DNA of 64,000 nt, from contig NZ_JANZXN010000015.1 in assembly GCF_025629245.1 (NCBI RefSeq), forward strand, positions 416,615 to 480,614, written 5' to 3'. The notes below the pieces were generated by a model, which saw only the letters and a list, made by a program, of their open reading frames with translations, did no database searches and had not been told where the DNA came from. The DNA is from Natronobiforma cellulositropha. Lineage in GTDB: Archaea > Halobacteriota > Halobacteria > Halobacteriales > Natrialbaceae. Shown here in pieces: positions 7,440 through 16,486 of this stretch. Both the position numbers and the translations under genes were made by a program. The stretch's first letter is position 1. Every line of letters begins with the position of its first letter.

Positions 7440-9829
7440 CAGCGCACCTCCGCCGTCGAGGACTCGGGGGCGTCCCCGTATCCCTCGAGCAGTCCGCGCA
7501 GTCTGTCGTTCGGCACGCGGTCGACCCACTCGCTGAAGCGCTCGTCGGCGAGACGCTCCGCCTCGTAGGCGAGGACGAGCCGTCCGATCCCCTCGGGTGC
7601 CGCCTCCGCTGGCACCCGCCCGGCGATCCAGTCGGCGAACCGTCCTGCACCGAGGTCACCGCCGAGACCGACGTCGACCGCCGCCGTCGTCCGGTGGTCG
7701 TCGCGGTAGATCTCGCCTCGGAGACCGACGTCGCCGAGCTGGGGCTGGGCACAGGAGGCCGAACAGCCCGAGAGGTGCAGGCGGATCACCTCGCGTTCGT
7801 CGAGTCCGCAGCGCTCGGCCCACGCGTCGAGCGAGCGCGCCCAGCCGACCGCCCGGTTCTTCGTCTCGATCACGCCGTAGCTGCAGAACTCGTGGCCCGT
7901 ACAGGTGACGATGCCGCGTGTGAACGGTCCCGGCGTCGGCGAGTAGCGCTCGAGCAGCGGCTCCGCGAGCAGCGGCTCGAGGTCGGCCGCCCCGACGTGG
8001 GGGAGCAGGGCGTTCTGATTCGGCGTGAGTCGGAGTTCGCCCGCACCGTAGGCGTCGGCGAGGTCGGCGAGCGTCGCGAACTCGCGGCCAGCCAGTCGGC
8101 CGACGGGAACCGCCAGTCCGACGTAGTGGCGGCCGTCGGCCTGGTCGTGGACGCCGACGTGGTCGCCCCGGTAGCTGGTCGTGACCGCCTCTCCAGCGGG
8201 GTCGAACGAGAACGGGACGGCACGCTCGAGTTCCTCGCGGAAGCGCTCGACGCCCAGTTCCTCGACGAGGTACCGCAGGCGGTTGACCGCCGTGTCGAGG
8301 TAGCTGCCGTAGGTTTTGAACACCTCGGCGGTCGCGGCGACCACCGCTGGCACCTGCTCGGGTTCGACGAACACGCCGAGGTCGCTCGCCAGCCGCGGCC
8401 CGTCGGAGAGACCGCCGCCGACGTGGACGGCGAACCCGCGTCGGTCGCCGTCGACGGCCGGGGTGAACGCCAGGTCGTTGATCTGGGCGCGCGCGCAGTT
8501 CTCGTGACAGCCGGTGACGCTCACCTTGAGCTTCCGGGGGAGGTTGCCGTAGACGGGGTCGCCGAGGAAGCGCTCGGAGATGGTCTCGACCTGCGGGCGA
8601 ACGTCGAGCGTCTCCTCGGGGTCGAGACCGGCCGCGGGACAGCTGACGACGTTGCGAACCGAGTTGCCACACGCCTGCAGCGTCGTCAGCCCGACCGCCT
8701 CGTACCGGTCCCAGATCTCGGGGACGTCCCCGAGTCGGATCCAGTGCATCTGGACGTCCTGGCGGGTGGTGAGGTCGAGGTAGGCGTCGCCAAAGATCGG
8801 ATTCTGCCGGCTCGCACCGTAGCGCTCGGGCGCGCAGGCGAACTCGCTGGCGACGCGTCCGATCACGCGCGCCTGCTCGCTCGTCAGGATGCCGCCGGGC
8901 ACCTTCGTCCGGAGCATGAAGTAGCCCGGCTGTTTCTGGTGGTAGAGCCCGACGAGCTTCAGCCGGCTGAGTACGTCGTCGCCGCAGGCGTCGACCAGCC
9001 CCTCGATGCCGTCGTCGGCGTGGGCTCGAACCTGCCCCGCCAGCTCGAGCGGGTCCCACGCCGGGGCGCGCGCTCTGACCCAGTCGGTCAGACTGCCTTC
9101 GTAGTAGGCGAGGTCGTCGAAGCCGAGGTGGGCGAGGACGACGAACGTGTGGCTCAGCCGCCGCGCCGTGTTACAGTAGAGGATGACCCGCCGGTCGGGG
9201 ACGAGTCCGCGCGACTCGAGCAGGTGCTCGAGGTCCGCTCGCGGCTTCAGCCACCCCTCCTCGTCGAGCAGCGCCTCCCAGTCGAGACCGACCGCGGAGG
9301 GGACGTGGGACGCCTCGAACTCCGCTCGCGTCCGCGTGTCGACGATGACGGTGTCGGTGTCGACCGCCGCTTCGACCGCTTCCCGGCCGACCAACGGCGA
9401 GTCCGCCGGTGGCTCGACCTCGTAGCTCGTCGGTTCGAGCGCTGGCGGATCACTCGAGAGTGGGTAGCTCGCTCGCCAGCCGTCGAGACCGCCGTCGAGC
9501 AGGTAGAGCGGTCCCCGGTGGCCGAACGTGGCCGCGGTGAGCAACAGCCGTGCGGCGAGCGGGCCGCCCTCGTCGTCGTAGGCGACGAGCGCGTCGTCGG
9601 GACCGATCCCCGCCCGCTCGAGCAGGCCCGAAAACGTCTCCCAGTCGGGCAGCGTCCCGGCGGCGACGCGTCCGGGCTCTCGAAACCGCTCGGCGGGGAC
9701 GTTCACCGCTCCAGGGACGTGACCCAGGTCGGCGTACGCCCGCTCCGGGCGCACGTCGACCGGCGTGACCGACTCGAGTCGCGCCTCCAGCCACTCGGGT
9801 GAGACGACGACGGGAGCGCTCAGTCCCAT
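7439..9829 (-). CDS. Rhodanese-sirohaem sulfite/nitrite reductase fusion
   Basis: A 796-residue fusion. Residues ~1-125 and ~145-255 are two rhodanese domains. The first has YDDEGG where the catalytic cysteine loop should be, so it is probably inactive; the second keeps a cysteine (C219 in YCNTARR). From ~275 onward it is a full sulfite/nitrite reductase: two ferredoxin-like halves, SVTGCHENCA in the first half and the sirohaem/4Fe-4S ligands C643, C649, C689 and C693 (CTGHEFC and SGCSASC) in the second. The fusion suggests handling of sulfane sulfur or thiosulfate together with sulfite. Assimilatory nitrite reduction is the alternative. Electrons probably come from the co-translated FrhB-like subunit. 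Confidence 0.88.
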   Translation of the reverse strand: MGLSAPVVVSPEWLEARLESVTPVDVRPERAYADLGHVPGAVNVPAERFREPGRVAAGTLPDWETFSGLLERAGIGPDDALVAYDDEGGPLAARLLLTAATFGHRGPLYLLDGGLDGWRASYPLSSDPPALEPTSYEVEPPADSPLVGREAVEAAVDTDTVIVDTRTRAEFEASHVPSAVGLDWEALLDEEGWLKPRADLEHLLESRGLVPDRRVILYCNTARRLSHTFVVLAHLGFDDLAYYEGSLTDWVRARAPAWDPLELAGQVRAHADDGIEGLVDACGDDVLSRLKLVGLYHQKQPGYFMLRTKVPGGILTSEQARVIGRVASEFACAPERYGASRQNPIFGDAYLDLTTRQDVQMHWIRLGDVPEIWDRYEAVGLTTLQACGNSVRNVVSCPAAGLDPEETLDVRPQVETISERFLGDPVYGNLPRKLKVSVTGCHENCARAQINDLAFTPAVDGDRRGFAVHVGGGLSDGPRLASDLGVFVEPEQVPAVVAATAEVFKTYGSYLDTAVNRLRYLVEELGVERFREELERAVPFSFDPAGEAVTTSYRGDHVGVHDQADGRHYVGLAVPVGRLAGREFATLADLADAYGAGELRLTPNQNALLPHVGAADLEPLLAEPLLERYSPTPGPFTRGIVTCTGHEFCSYGVIETKNRAVGWARSLDAWAERCGLDEREVIRLHLSGCSASCAQPQLGDVGLRGEIYRDDHRTTAAVDVGLGGDLGAGRFADWIAGRVPAEAAPEGIGRLVLAYEAERLADERFSEWVDRVPNDRLRGLLEGYGDAPESSTAEVR

Positions 9830-10257
9830 CGACGCCTCCGTGGGCCGTGCGCCCCTCGAGCCAGTCCCCGCGGCGGCACGTTCCCCTGCTGGGTCGTCGC
9901 GCCGCCGGTCGGTCGTGTGTCCGGTCGCTCGGCCGTCGTCCGGGGGTCCACAGTGTTCATCTCCACCGACTTCTTTGGAAGCAGATACCTTTCGCCTTCC
10001 TCTGTGAGCAAACCGTTCCCCTGCTCCGGGAGAGCGGTAGCGACTGCCTAGTATCGAAGACTGACAGGTATCCCGCCATACGACTGGTCTTTATATACGC
10101 CTCGAGCGGAAAACCGCACGACTCGAGCGCCGTCGACCGGCCGTGGCTCGAGCCGCCGCCCGTCACCGGAACCAGCAGTTCTTGCCACCGGCCGCCACAG
10201 TGCGGCTCCCACGCGACCGGGTGAGGCGTCGCTCCCTCCCACGTCCAGCCACCGAGG

Positions 10258-10269
10258 CGAACACCTTCG
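10258..10269. promoter_or_regulatory. CGAA-N4-TTCG palindrome before the copper ATPase
   Basis: Reads CGAACACCTTCG, a perfect motif match ending 45 bp before the ATPase ATG. The core is nearly identical to the site in front of nirK. Confidence 0.55.
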
Positions 10270-10313
10270 GCACCACCCCTACGCGCGCACGAGGTGACCA
10301 TCGAGACGAGGGT

Positions 10314-12737
10314 ATGACGATCTGTTCACTCTGTGATCTGCCGGTGTCGGGACCGCCGCTGACCGAGGCGGACCTGGAGGGGTCGTTCTGCTGTCGCGGC
10401 TGTCTCGAGGTCGCACGCTCGCTCGAGGAACTCGACGGGGTCGGCCGCGACGCCGTCCGCGAGCGGGCGAGCGAGTCGCCCACCCGCGAGGTTCCCGACG
10501 GCTACGTGGAGGCGTTTCTGGTCGTCGACGGCATGCACTGTTCGACGTGTGAGGGGTTCGTCGCGCTGCTCGCCGAACGCGAGACGGGCGTTCGCTCACT
10601 CGAGGCGAGTTACGCGACGGAGACCGCCAGGGTCGTCTACGATCCCGAGCGCGTGTCACTCGAGGCACTCCCGGAGCGTCTCTCCGGGTTCGGCTACGAG
10701 GTCCGGTTCCCGGACGACGACCACGACGAGTACCGCCGGGCGGACGACCGGATGCAACGGCTGTTGATCGGCGGTTTCTGTGCGATGTTGATCATGCCCT
10801 GGTACCTCTTCTACCTGTATCCGAGCTACGTCGGCATCGAGACGGGGATTCTGACCGTCGACTCGAACACCCCCGTCGGTCTCTACTTTCCGATGCTCGT
10901 CATCGCCGTCCTGACCACCATCGTCCTGTTCTACACGGGTTATCCCACGCTCAGAGGGGCGTACGTGAGCCTCCGCGTCGGACAGCCGAACGTCGACCTG
11001 CTCGTCTCCATCGCCGCGCTCTCGGCGTACGCCTACAGCACGGTCGCACTCACGATGGGCAGTACCCACCTCTACTACGACGTCTCGGTCGCCGTGATCA
11101 TGGTCGTGAGCCTCGGTTCGTACGCCGAACGCCGGGTCAAACACCGCGCGACCGACCTCCTCTCGAGCGTAACCGACGCACAGTGCCACGAAGCGACGCG
11201 CCTCCGTGAGGGCCGAACCGAGACGGTTCCGCTCGCCGACCTCGCGGGCGGTGACCGCTTGCTCGTCCGTCCGGGTGACCGACTCCCCGTCGACGGACGC
11301 GTAGACGACGGCGTGGCGGCCGTCGACGAGTCGGTCCTGACCGGCGAGTCGGTCCCGGTAACCAAGGGACCCGGTGACGAGGTCATCGGCGGCGCGGTCG
11401 TCACCGACGCCCCGCTCGTCGTCACCGTCGGCGACCCGGTCGAGAGCACGGTCGACCGGATCGCCGCGATGCTGTGGGAGATCCAGAGTTCGACACCCGG
11501 CGTCCAGCGCTTCGCCGACCGACTGGCGACCGTCTTCGTCCCGTTCGTCCTCGTGCTCGCGACCGTCGTCACGGGATACCGACTCGCGACGGGGACACCA
11601 CCCGCCTCGGCGCTGCTCTCTGGACTCACCGTCCTCGTCGTCTCCTGTCCCTGTGCGATGGGACTCGCGACCCCGCTCGCCATCGCGTCGGGTCTCCGTG
11701 ACGCCCTCGAGCGCGGCATCGTCGTCACGAACGCCGCCGTCTTCGAGGCCGCTCCGGCCGTCGAGACGCTCGTCTTCGACAAAACGGGGACGATCACCGA
11801 GGGCGACATGCACGTCCTCGAACTCCACGGCGACCCGGACGCACTCTCCCTGGCGAGCGCCGTCGAGCGCTTCTCCGAACACCCGGTCGCCCGGGCGATC
11901 ACGAACGCCGCCGACGAGGCGGTCCCGGTACGGGCGGATGGCGGCGAAGCGCACGCGAGCACACGCGCTCGAGTCGACGGCGAACCGGCCACCGAGCACT
12001 CGAGCGCGTCGGCCTTCGAGCGCCACCCCGGCGAGGGTGTCAGCGGCCGCGTCGACGGGACCGCCGTCGTCGTCGGCACGCCCGGACTGGTCGAGCGGAT
12101 GGCCGGACCACTCGGCGAGGACCTCGAGTCGGCGGTGTCGACGGCTCGAGCGGCGGGCAGACTCCCCGTCGTCGTCGGCTACGGCGGGCGGGCGCGTGCG
12201 GTAATCGTCGTCGGCGACCGGGTGCGCGCCGAGTGGCGGGCCGTCCTCGACGAGGTCGCCGACTTCGAGGTCGTCATCCTGACCGGTGACGACGAGTCGG
12301 CGACCGCCGCGGTTCGCGCTCACCCGGCCGTCGACCGGGTCTTCGCGGGCGTGCCTCCGGGCGGCAAAGCGGAGACGGTCCGCCGCCTCGGAGGAGAGGG
12401 CATCGTCGCCATGGTCGGCGACGGGACGAACGACGCGCCCGCACTGGCGGCGGCCGACCTCGGCATCGCCATGGGTGGAGGCACCGCTCGAGCGGCCGAC
12501 GCGGCCGACGTGGTCCTCTCGAGCGGCGACCTCCGCGAGGTCCCCCCGGTGTTCGCACTGGCGCGGGGCACCCGGCGGCGCATCCGCGAGAACGTCGGCT
12601 GGGCGCTGCTGTACAACGCCATCGCGATCCCGCTCGCGGCGCTGGGGCTGATCAACCCCCTGTTCGCCGCCGTGGCGATGGCCACGAGCAGCCTGCTCGT
12701 CGTGGTGAACTCCTCGCGGCCGGTTCTCGAGGAGTGA
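10314..12737 (+). CDS. Heavy-metal P1B-type ATPase, FixI/CopA2-like copper transporter
   Basis: An 807-residue P-type ATPase. The N-terminus has a zinc-ribbon-like pre-domain (C4, C7, and CCRGC near residue 28), as in FixI/CcoI ATPases, then an HMA domain with GMHCSTC (C76, C79). Core motifs are all present: transmembrane SCPCAMGLATP, TGES in the actuator, DKTGTIT phosphorylation site, HP motif, and GDGTNDAPALA. The CPC motif predicts Cu+ transport; the FixI-like N-terminus fits slow export for assembly of copper respiratory enzymes rather than detoxification. The chosen ATG (MTICSLC) opens the cysteine motif. A perfect CGAA-N4-TTCG site stands 45 bp upstream. It likely supplies copper for the CuA/CuB enzyme, NirK and halocyanins in this island. 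Confidence 0.92.
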   Translation: MTICSLCDLPVSGPPLTEADLEGSFCCRGCLEVARSLEELDGVGRDAVRERASESPTREVPDGYVEAFLVVDGMHCSTCEGFVALLAERETGVRSLEASYATETARVVYDPERVSLEALPERLSGFGYEVRFPDDDHDEYRRADDRMQRLLIGGFCAMLIMPWYLFYLYPSYVGIETGILTVDSNTPVGLYFPMLVIAVLTTIVLFYTGYPTLRGAYVSLRVGQPNVDLLVSIAALSAYAYSTVALTMGSTHLYYDVSVAVIMVVSLGSYAERRVKHRATDLLSSVTDAQCHEATRLREGRTETVPLADLAGGDRLLVRPGDRLPVDGRVDDGVAAVDESVLTGESVPVTKGPGDEVIGGAVVTDAPLVVTVGDPVESTVDRIAAMLWEIQSSTPGVQRFADRLATVFVPFVLVLATVVTGYRLATGTPPASALLSGLTVLVVSCPCAMGLATPLAIASGLRDALERGIVVTNAAVFEAAPAVETLVFDKTGTITEGDMHVLELHGDPDALSLASAVERFSEHPVARAITNAADEAVPVRADGGEAHASTRARVDGEPATEHSSASAFERHPGEGVSGRVDGTAVVVGTPGLVERMAGPLGEDLESAVSTARAAGRLPVVVGYGGRARAVIVVGDRVRAEWRAVLDEVADFEVVILTGDDESATAAVRAHPAVDRVFAGVPPGGKAETVRRLGGEGIVAMVGDGTNDAPALAAADLGIAMGGGTARAADAADVVLSSGDLREVPPVFALARGTRRRIRENVGWALLYNAIAIPLAALGLINPLFAAVAMATSSLLVVVNSSRPVLEE

Positions 12738-12945
12738 GCGGACGGACTCGAGGAAGTCGTTCGATGGCGGTGGACTCGAGCGCGGCATCGGACGGAGACG
12801 ACACACGAGGTGTCCGCCGCGGGCGGGACGAACGCGGGCGCGTTCCCGCGTACACGAACAGTAGAACGCTGGCGGGAGAACTGTTCACTACAGGTTCCCT
12901 CCGGTCTCGTCGTGAGACGCCTGTTCTCGGCGATCTCTCGACACC

Positions 12946-13500
12946 TCACCCGTCCTGTGGCAGGAAATTCGACCCCTGGACCTCGATGTGGAGTTCAGTA
13001 TGCAGTCTGGCTAACGAAGTCTGGAGACTGATGGCAATCTGGTGTGCCTCACGAAGCTGGACGAAGTGCTCCCACTCACCGACACTCTCGAGTCGCTCTC
13101 GACGTTCTTCGGCCGAGAACTCGTCGCTGTCGGTACTCCGGCGGAGGTCTTCGAGCGAGTCGACCTCGTACGTGGTTTTCCACGCGTCGATTTCGTCGCT
13201 GAGCGCTCCGATCCCCTCGATGAGGTCCTCGACGGGGTGTTCTTCAGCGAGTGAACGAACCGTACGAAGGAAGTGCGTGACGCCGTCGAGCTTGTAGCAC
13301 GTCCCTTCGGTCGTCTCTACAACCTCGAGGTCCCACTGGTCGACTAACCAGGTGAGACACTTCACAGCCGTATCCGTCGAAACGTCCGCCTCCTCGGCGA
13401 TCCACTCCGCGTCTCGGGGGGTCGTCTGTGTCTGCGCAACGTGACGAACGCGCTCCGCTCCATCGATGTCAACAGGCCACTCACGGGTCTGGTCGGTCAT
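12946..13500 (-). CDS. Haloarchaeal winged-helix protein (DUF7342-like)
   Basis: A 184-residue acidic protein. The first ~75 residues form a winged helix-turn-helix (AEWIAEEADVSTDTAVKCL, then WDLEVVETTEGTCYKL); the rest is helical with long charged segments. Many haloarchaea have families of such proteins, annotated as DUF7342 or ArsR-like HTH. The chosen start is MTDQTREWP; an upstream in-frame extension looks like promoter sequence. It is divergent from the pentapeptide channel gene with 270 bp between them, so it may regulate that gene. Nothing ties it to denitrification. Confidence 0.75.
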   Translation of the reverse strand: MTDQTREWPVDIDGAERVRHVAQTQTTPRDAEWIAEEADVSTDTAVKCLTWLVDQWDLEVVETTEGTCYKLDGVTHFLRTVRSLAEEHPVEDLIEGIGALSDEIDAWKTTYEVDSLEDLRRSTDSDEFSAEERRERLESVGEWEHFVQLREAHQIAISLQTSLARLHTELHIEVQGSNFLPQDG

Positions 13501-13770
13501 CCGTTCCGCTTGGGCGTCAGATGAGTAATAGTTCACCATCAGTGTATATGGATCGTACGCTCCCGTCGATGGGGGTATTGTCAGGCCATAGTCGACTCCG
13601 GCAGCCATGTTCTGACACTCGTGTTGGGCTATCAATACATCTCTCAACTCATCAGTGGAGAGTTATCTTCGTTACAGGCTCGCTGAAAGGTGTCCTCGAG
13701 ATCGGTCTCGACGTCCGACCAGCGGACGGTTGAGAGGAAGAATTGTATATCAGAACTGAGAGCAGAGGGT

Positions 13771-15366
13771 ATGAGTAGGCCGCCATCGGGACGGTGCGGA
13801 TACACGTGGCCCGAAGAGCACGAACTCGATGACCACCCGCGGTATCAGAACTGTTGCTGGCGCGAAGCCGTGGACGGGTCGGACCACTGTGTCTGGCACG
13901 CAGACCCGGAGCAGGTTACGAAATCCGTCGAGGATCTACGAGAAACGAGGGCGTCACCTGAAGTCCGAGAGCAGACGTCGATTACGACCCCATTCGATGG
14001 TAACGTGCGGACAGAAGCCCTCGATGGGGCACAGTTATCGGGGGTGAAAATGGCGAACAACATCGGCTTCGAGAAGGTCACGCTGCGTGATGGCGACCTC
14101 TCGAAGGCAACCCTCCGGAGAGCCACCTTCTCGGAGGCGGACCTCAGAGAGACCGACCTCTCGGGTGCGAACCTCAGGGAGAGCAACCTCTCAGAGGCGT
14201 ACCTCAGTGAGGTCGACTTCTCGGAGGCGGACCTCAGTGAGACCGACCTCTCGGATGCGCACCTCAGGGAAGCCGACCTCTCAGGCGCGTACCTCAGTGA
14301 AGCCGACCTCTCAGAGACGTTCCTCGTGGGGGCGGACCTCTCAGACGCATCTCTCACAGAGGCTGACCTCTCGAACGCGATTCTCACGGGGGCAGACCTC
14401 TCGGATGCATTTCTCGTGGGGGCTGATCTCTCGGGTGCAGTTCTTCTGGGGGCAGACCTCTCGGATGCGGTCCTCGTGGGGGCGGACCTCTCGGGAGCGA
14501 ATTTGAGGAACGCGACCGTTCACAATGCGAACCTCGAGGAAGCAGTACTGAGCCGTGCGACGCTTTTTGGGAGTAGCCTCCGAGGCGCGAAGCTTTACGG
14601 GAGCCTTCTCGGAGACGTTCGAATCGACGCAGAGACAGAGTTCCTGGGACCACCAGTCGATGATGGTGTACACTCACCTCATACACTTGCTGCGATCTTC
14701 TCGAAATCCTGCTGTGTGTACGACCCGAACTACTCTGGTGAGAGCGACGAAACGAACGAAGACAAGGCCAAAAGTGTCTATCAGGCGCTCGAAGAACTGG
14801 CGAGCAGGGCAGCGCAGACGCGCTTACAGTCACAGTGTTTCGTCCGCCGTCAGGATATTCAAAAGGACTCGTACAAAAGGGCACTCCTGAACGGGTCTCG
14901 ACGAGACAGCGACGGGAGTACCGGAGGGGAGTCTGAAGACGGTTCGGAAAATCTCAATTTACAATCATCTCCCCGATCGATGCTCCACTCACTCGAAGTA
15001 CGGTCGATCGCTGGACTGCGCTACGCCCGCGCGAAGACGGCCCGCATGACACTGCTGTACGGGGAAAGCCCCTGGCGGATTATCGCCTGGAGTGGTGGGT
15101 TCATCGTTGCGATGGCACTCACCTATCCGCTGAGCGAGTGGCTGAGACCAGTCGGTGAGGAGCCAATCACGTACAGCCGAATCGCTGAAGAGCCGGCGTT
15201 GTTCCTGGAATCGCTGTATTTCAGCACACTCACGTTCACCACACTGGGGATGGGCGATTACGAGCCACTCGGCTGGGGACAAGCGATTGCGACACTCAAC
15301 ACCGCCTTCGGGGCCATCCTCATCGCTCTGCTCGTGTTCGTCCTCGGGCGTCGTGCTTCGAGATGA
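13771..15366 (+). CDS. Pentapeptide-repeat protein fused to a two-helix potassium-channel pore
   Basis: A 531-residue protein with three parts. Residues 1-45 hold a cysteine/histidine cluster (C9, C28, C29, C40, H43) like a small zinc site. Residues ~80-275 are an almost uninterrupted run of pentapeptide repeats of the A(D/N)LSx type, expected to fold as a right-handed quadrilateral beta-helix. A charged linker follows. The last ~90 residues contain two hydrophobic helices flanking TFTTLGMGDYEP, a potassium-channel selectivity filter (TxGxGD) with Met for the usual Tyr/Phe. This is Ion_trans_2 architecture with a cytosolic pentapeptide domain. The ATG of MSRPPSGRCG is chosen because the cysteine cluster starts there. 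GC is slightly lower than its neighbours. Confidence 0.85.
   Translation: MSRPPSGRCGYTWPEEHELDDHPRYQNCCWREAVDGSDHCVWHADPEQVTKSVEDLRETRASPEVREQTSITTPFDGNVRTEALDGAQLSGVKMANNIGFEKVTLRDGDLSKATLRRATFSEADLRETDLSGANLRESNLSEAYLSEVDFSEADLSETDLSDAHLREADLSGAYLSEADLSETFLVGADLSDASLTEADLSNAILTGADLSDAFLVGADLSGAVLLGADLSDAVLVGADLSGANLRNATVHNANLEEAVLSRATLFGSSLRGAKLYGSLLGDVRIDAETEFLGPPVDDGVHSPHTLAAIFSKSCCVYDPNYSGESDETNEDKAKSVYQALEELASRAAQTRLQSQCFVRRQDIQKDSYKRALLNGSRRDSDGSTGGESEDGSENLNLQSSPRSMLHSLEVRSIAGLRYARAKTARMTLLYGESPWRIIAWSGGFIVAMALTYPLSEWLRPVGEEPITYSRIAEEPALFLESLYFSTLTFTTLGMGDYEPLGWGQAIATLNTAFGAILIALLVFVLGRRASR
14100..14520 (+). repeat. DNA-level 30-bp repeats encoding pentapeptide pairs
   Basis: About fourteen degenerate 30-bp units, each near gacctctcggatgcg plus 15 bp, encode pairs of pentapeptides. 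The units late in the run (about 14330-14490) are the most alike, suggesting recent expansion by unequal recombination. Confidence 0.8.
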
Positions 15367-15616
15367 TTTCCGCGATATGCAGAACCCGACACCGATCGGT
15401 TGGTTCCGAACTCCGCGCAGGGGTCGACGCTCGAGTCCACCGTCTCGGAGGGTCACGTAACCGAACTCACCGGCGGTGGGAGACGCACGCGATATTCAGC
15501 ACGTTCCCGGCAGGTGATGGGAAGATCACGAATCCGCCATCCTCGAGCGACGGCCGACGAACGAAGACCGGAGACGCCCACTCGAGTTCACGCATCCGTC
15601 CAGGCGTGCCACCGCA

Positions 15617-16480
15617 CTACAGCGGCTGGTAGAACGGAATCGGTGGGTGCGGGAGGTGGATGCCGTAGAGCAGCAGGCCGTGCTGGAGGGGGATGTAGCC
15701 GAGGAGGACGAACGCGACGCCGAGAGACCGGTGGAGCCTGACGCGGTTCGTATTGCTGAGCGAGCCGAGGAGCGTCCCGTAGAGAAAGAGCGTCGGCACC
15801 GTCCCGAGACCGAGGACGGCGAGCGAGAGCGCACCTCTGCTCGGTGAGCCGAGGGCGAACGCGTAGAGGTAGGCGGGGTAGATGATCGGACAGGGGAACA
15901 GGCCGTGGATCGCCCCCAGGCCGACGATGCCGGGCGAGGTCGCGAGCCGGTCGACGCGGCTCACGACGGCCATCGAGAGCCGGGAGAACAGCGGCCCGAA
16001 CAGGGGAATCCCGTGGGGCAGACCCGGCCGCCCACGGACGTAGTAGAGACCGCTCGAGATGATGGCGATGCCGACGAGGATCCCGACCCCGCCTCTGACG
16101 CCGTTGCCTGCCACCGAGACGGCGTCGACGGTGGTGAACGCCAGCGCGCCGAGTGCGCCGAACAGCCCCCCGAGCAGCGCGTAGCTGACGGTCCGTCCGA
16201 GGTTGAACAGGCCGTGCTGGCGGACCTCGTAGAGCGTCAGCGTCTCGCGGTGGGCCGTCGACTGCGCGGCGCCGATCCGGTCCGCGTACGCCGTCACGAG
16301 CGGTCCACACATGCCGAGGCAGTGAACGCCCGCGAGGAGACCGACGAGACCGATCACCAGGAGGTCGACGTTGTCGCTCACGGGGGACGTCGCCGAGTGG
16401 TCGTGGGCGGTCGCTATCGCAGCGATCGTACTCGAGACGGTCGGTCCCTGGTCGGCGAGGAGGATCGTGGTCTGGGTCAT
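15617..16480 (-). CDS. DsbD/TauE-like (COG2836) membrane protein, oxidase maturation
   Basis: A 287-residue integral membrane protein with about seven helices. The signature GVHCLGMCGPLVTA near residue 55 (two cysteines inside the first core helix) and the second half motif GLFPCPIIYPAY are typical of the sulfite exporter/DsbD-gamma-like family often encoded beside FixI ATPases and cbb3-type oxidases, where it helps copper handling. The N-terminal ~45 residues look like a signal or external segment with one HDH. It is last in the leftward operon of the haem-copper enzyme, six bases after the preceding gene. The role in copper or thiol maturation is inferred from context. Confidence 0.8.
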   Translation of the reverse strand: MTQTTILLADQGPTVSSTIAAIATAHDHSATSPVSDNVDLLVIGLVGLLAGVHCLGMCGPLVTAYADRIGAAQSTAHRETLTLYEVRQHGLFNLGRTVSYALLGGLFGALGALAFTTVDAVSVAGNGVRGGVGILVGIAIISSGLYYVRGRPGLPHGIPLFGPLFSRLSMAVVSRVDRLATSPGIVGLGAIHGLFPCPIIYPAYLYAFALGSPSRGALSLAVLGLGTVPTLFLYGTLLGSLSNTNRVRLHRSLGVAFVLLGYIPLQHGLLLYGIHLPHPPIPFYQPL

Positions 16481-16486
16481 CGGTGC

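Noticed and set aside
7403..9802. Nearly 800-codon open frame opposite the rhodanese-sulfite reductase
   Set aside because: Composition shadow of the real gene; Arg/Val/Asp-rich with no motifs.
10656..12806. 716-codon open frame opposite the copper ATPase
   Set aside because: Antisense to all P-type ATPase motifs; no domain of its own.
14100..14520. CRISPR-like periodic repeats
   Set aside because: The 30-bp periodicity encodes pentapeptide repeats in an open frame; there are no spacers.
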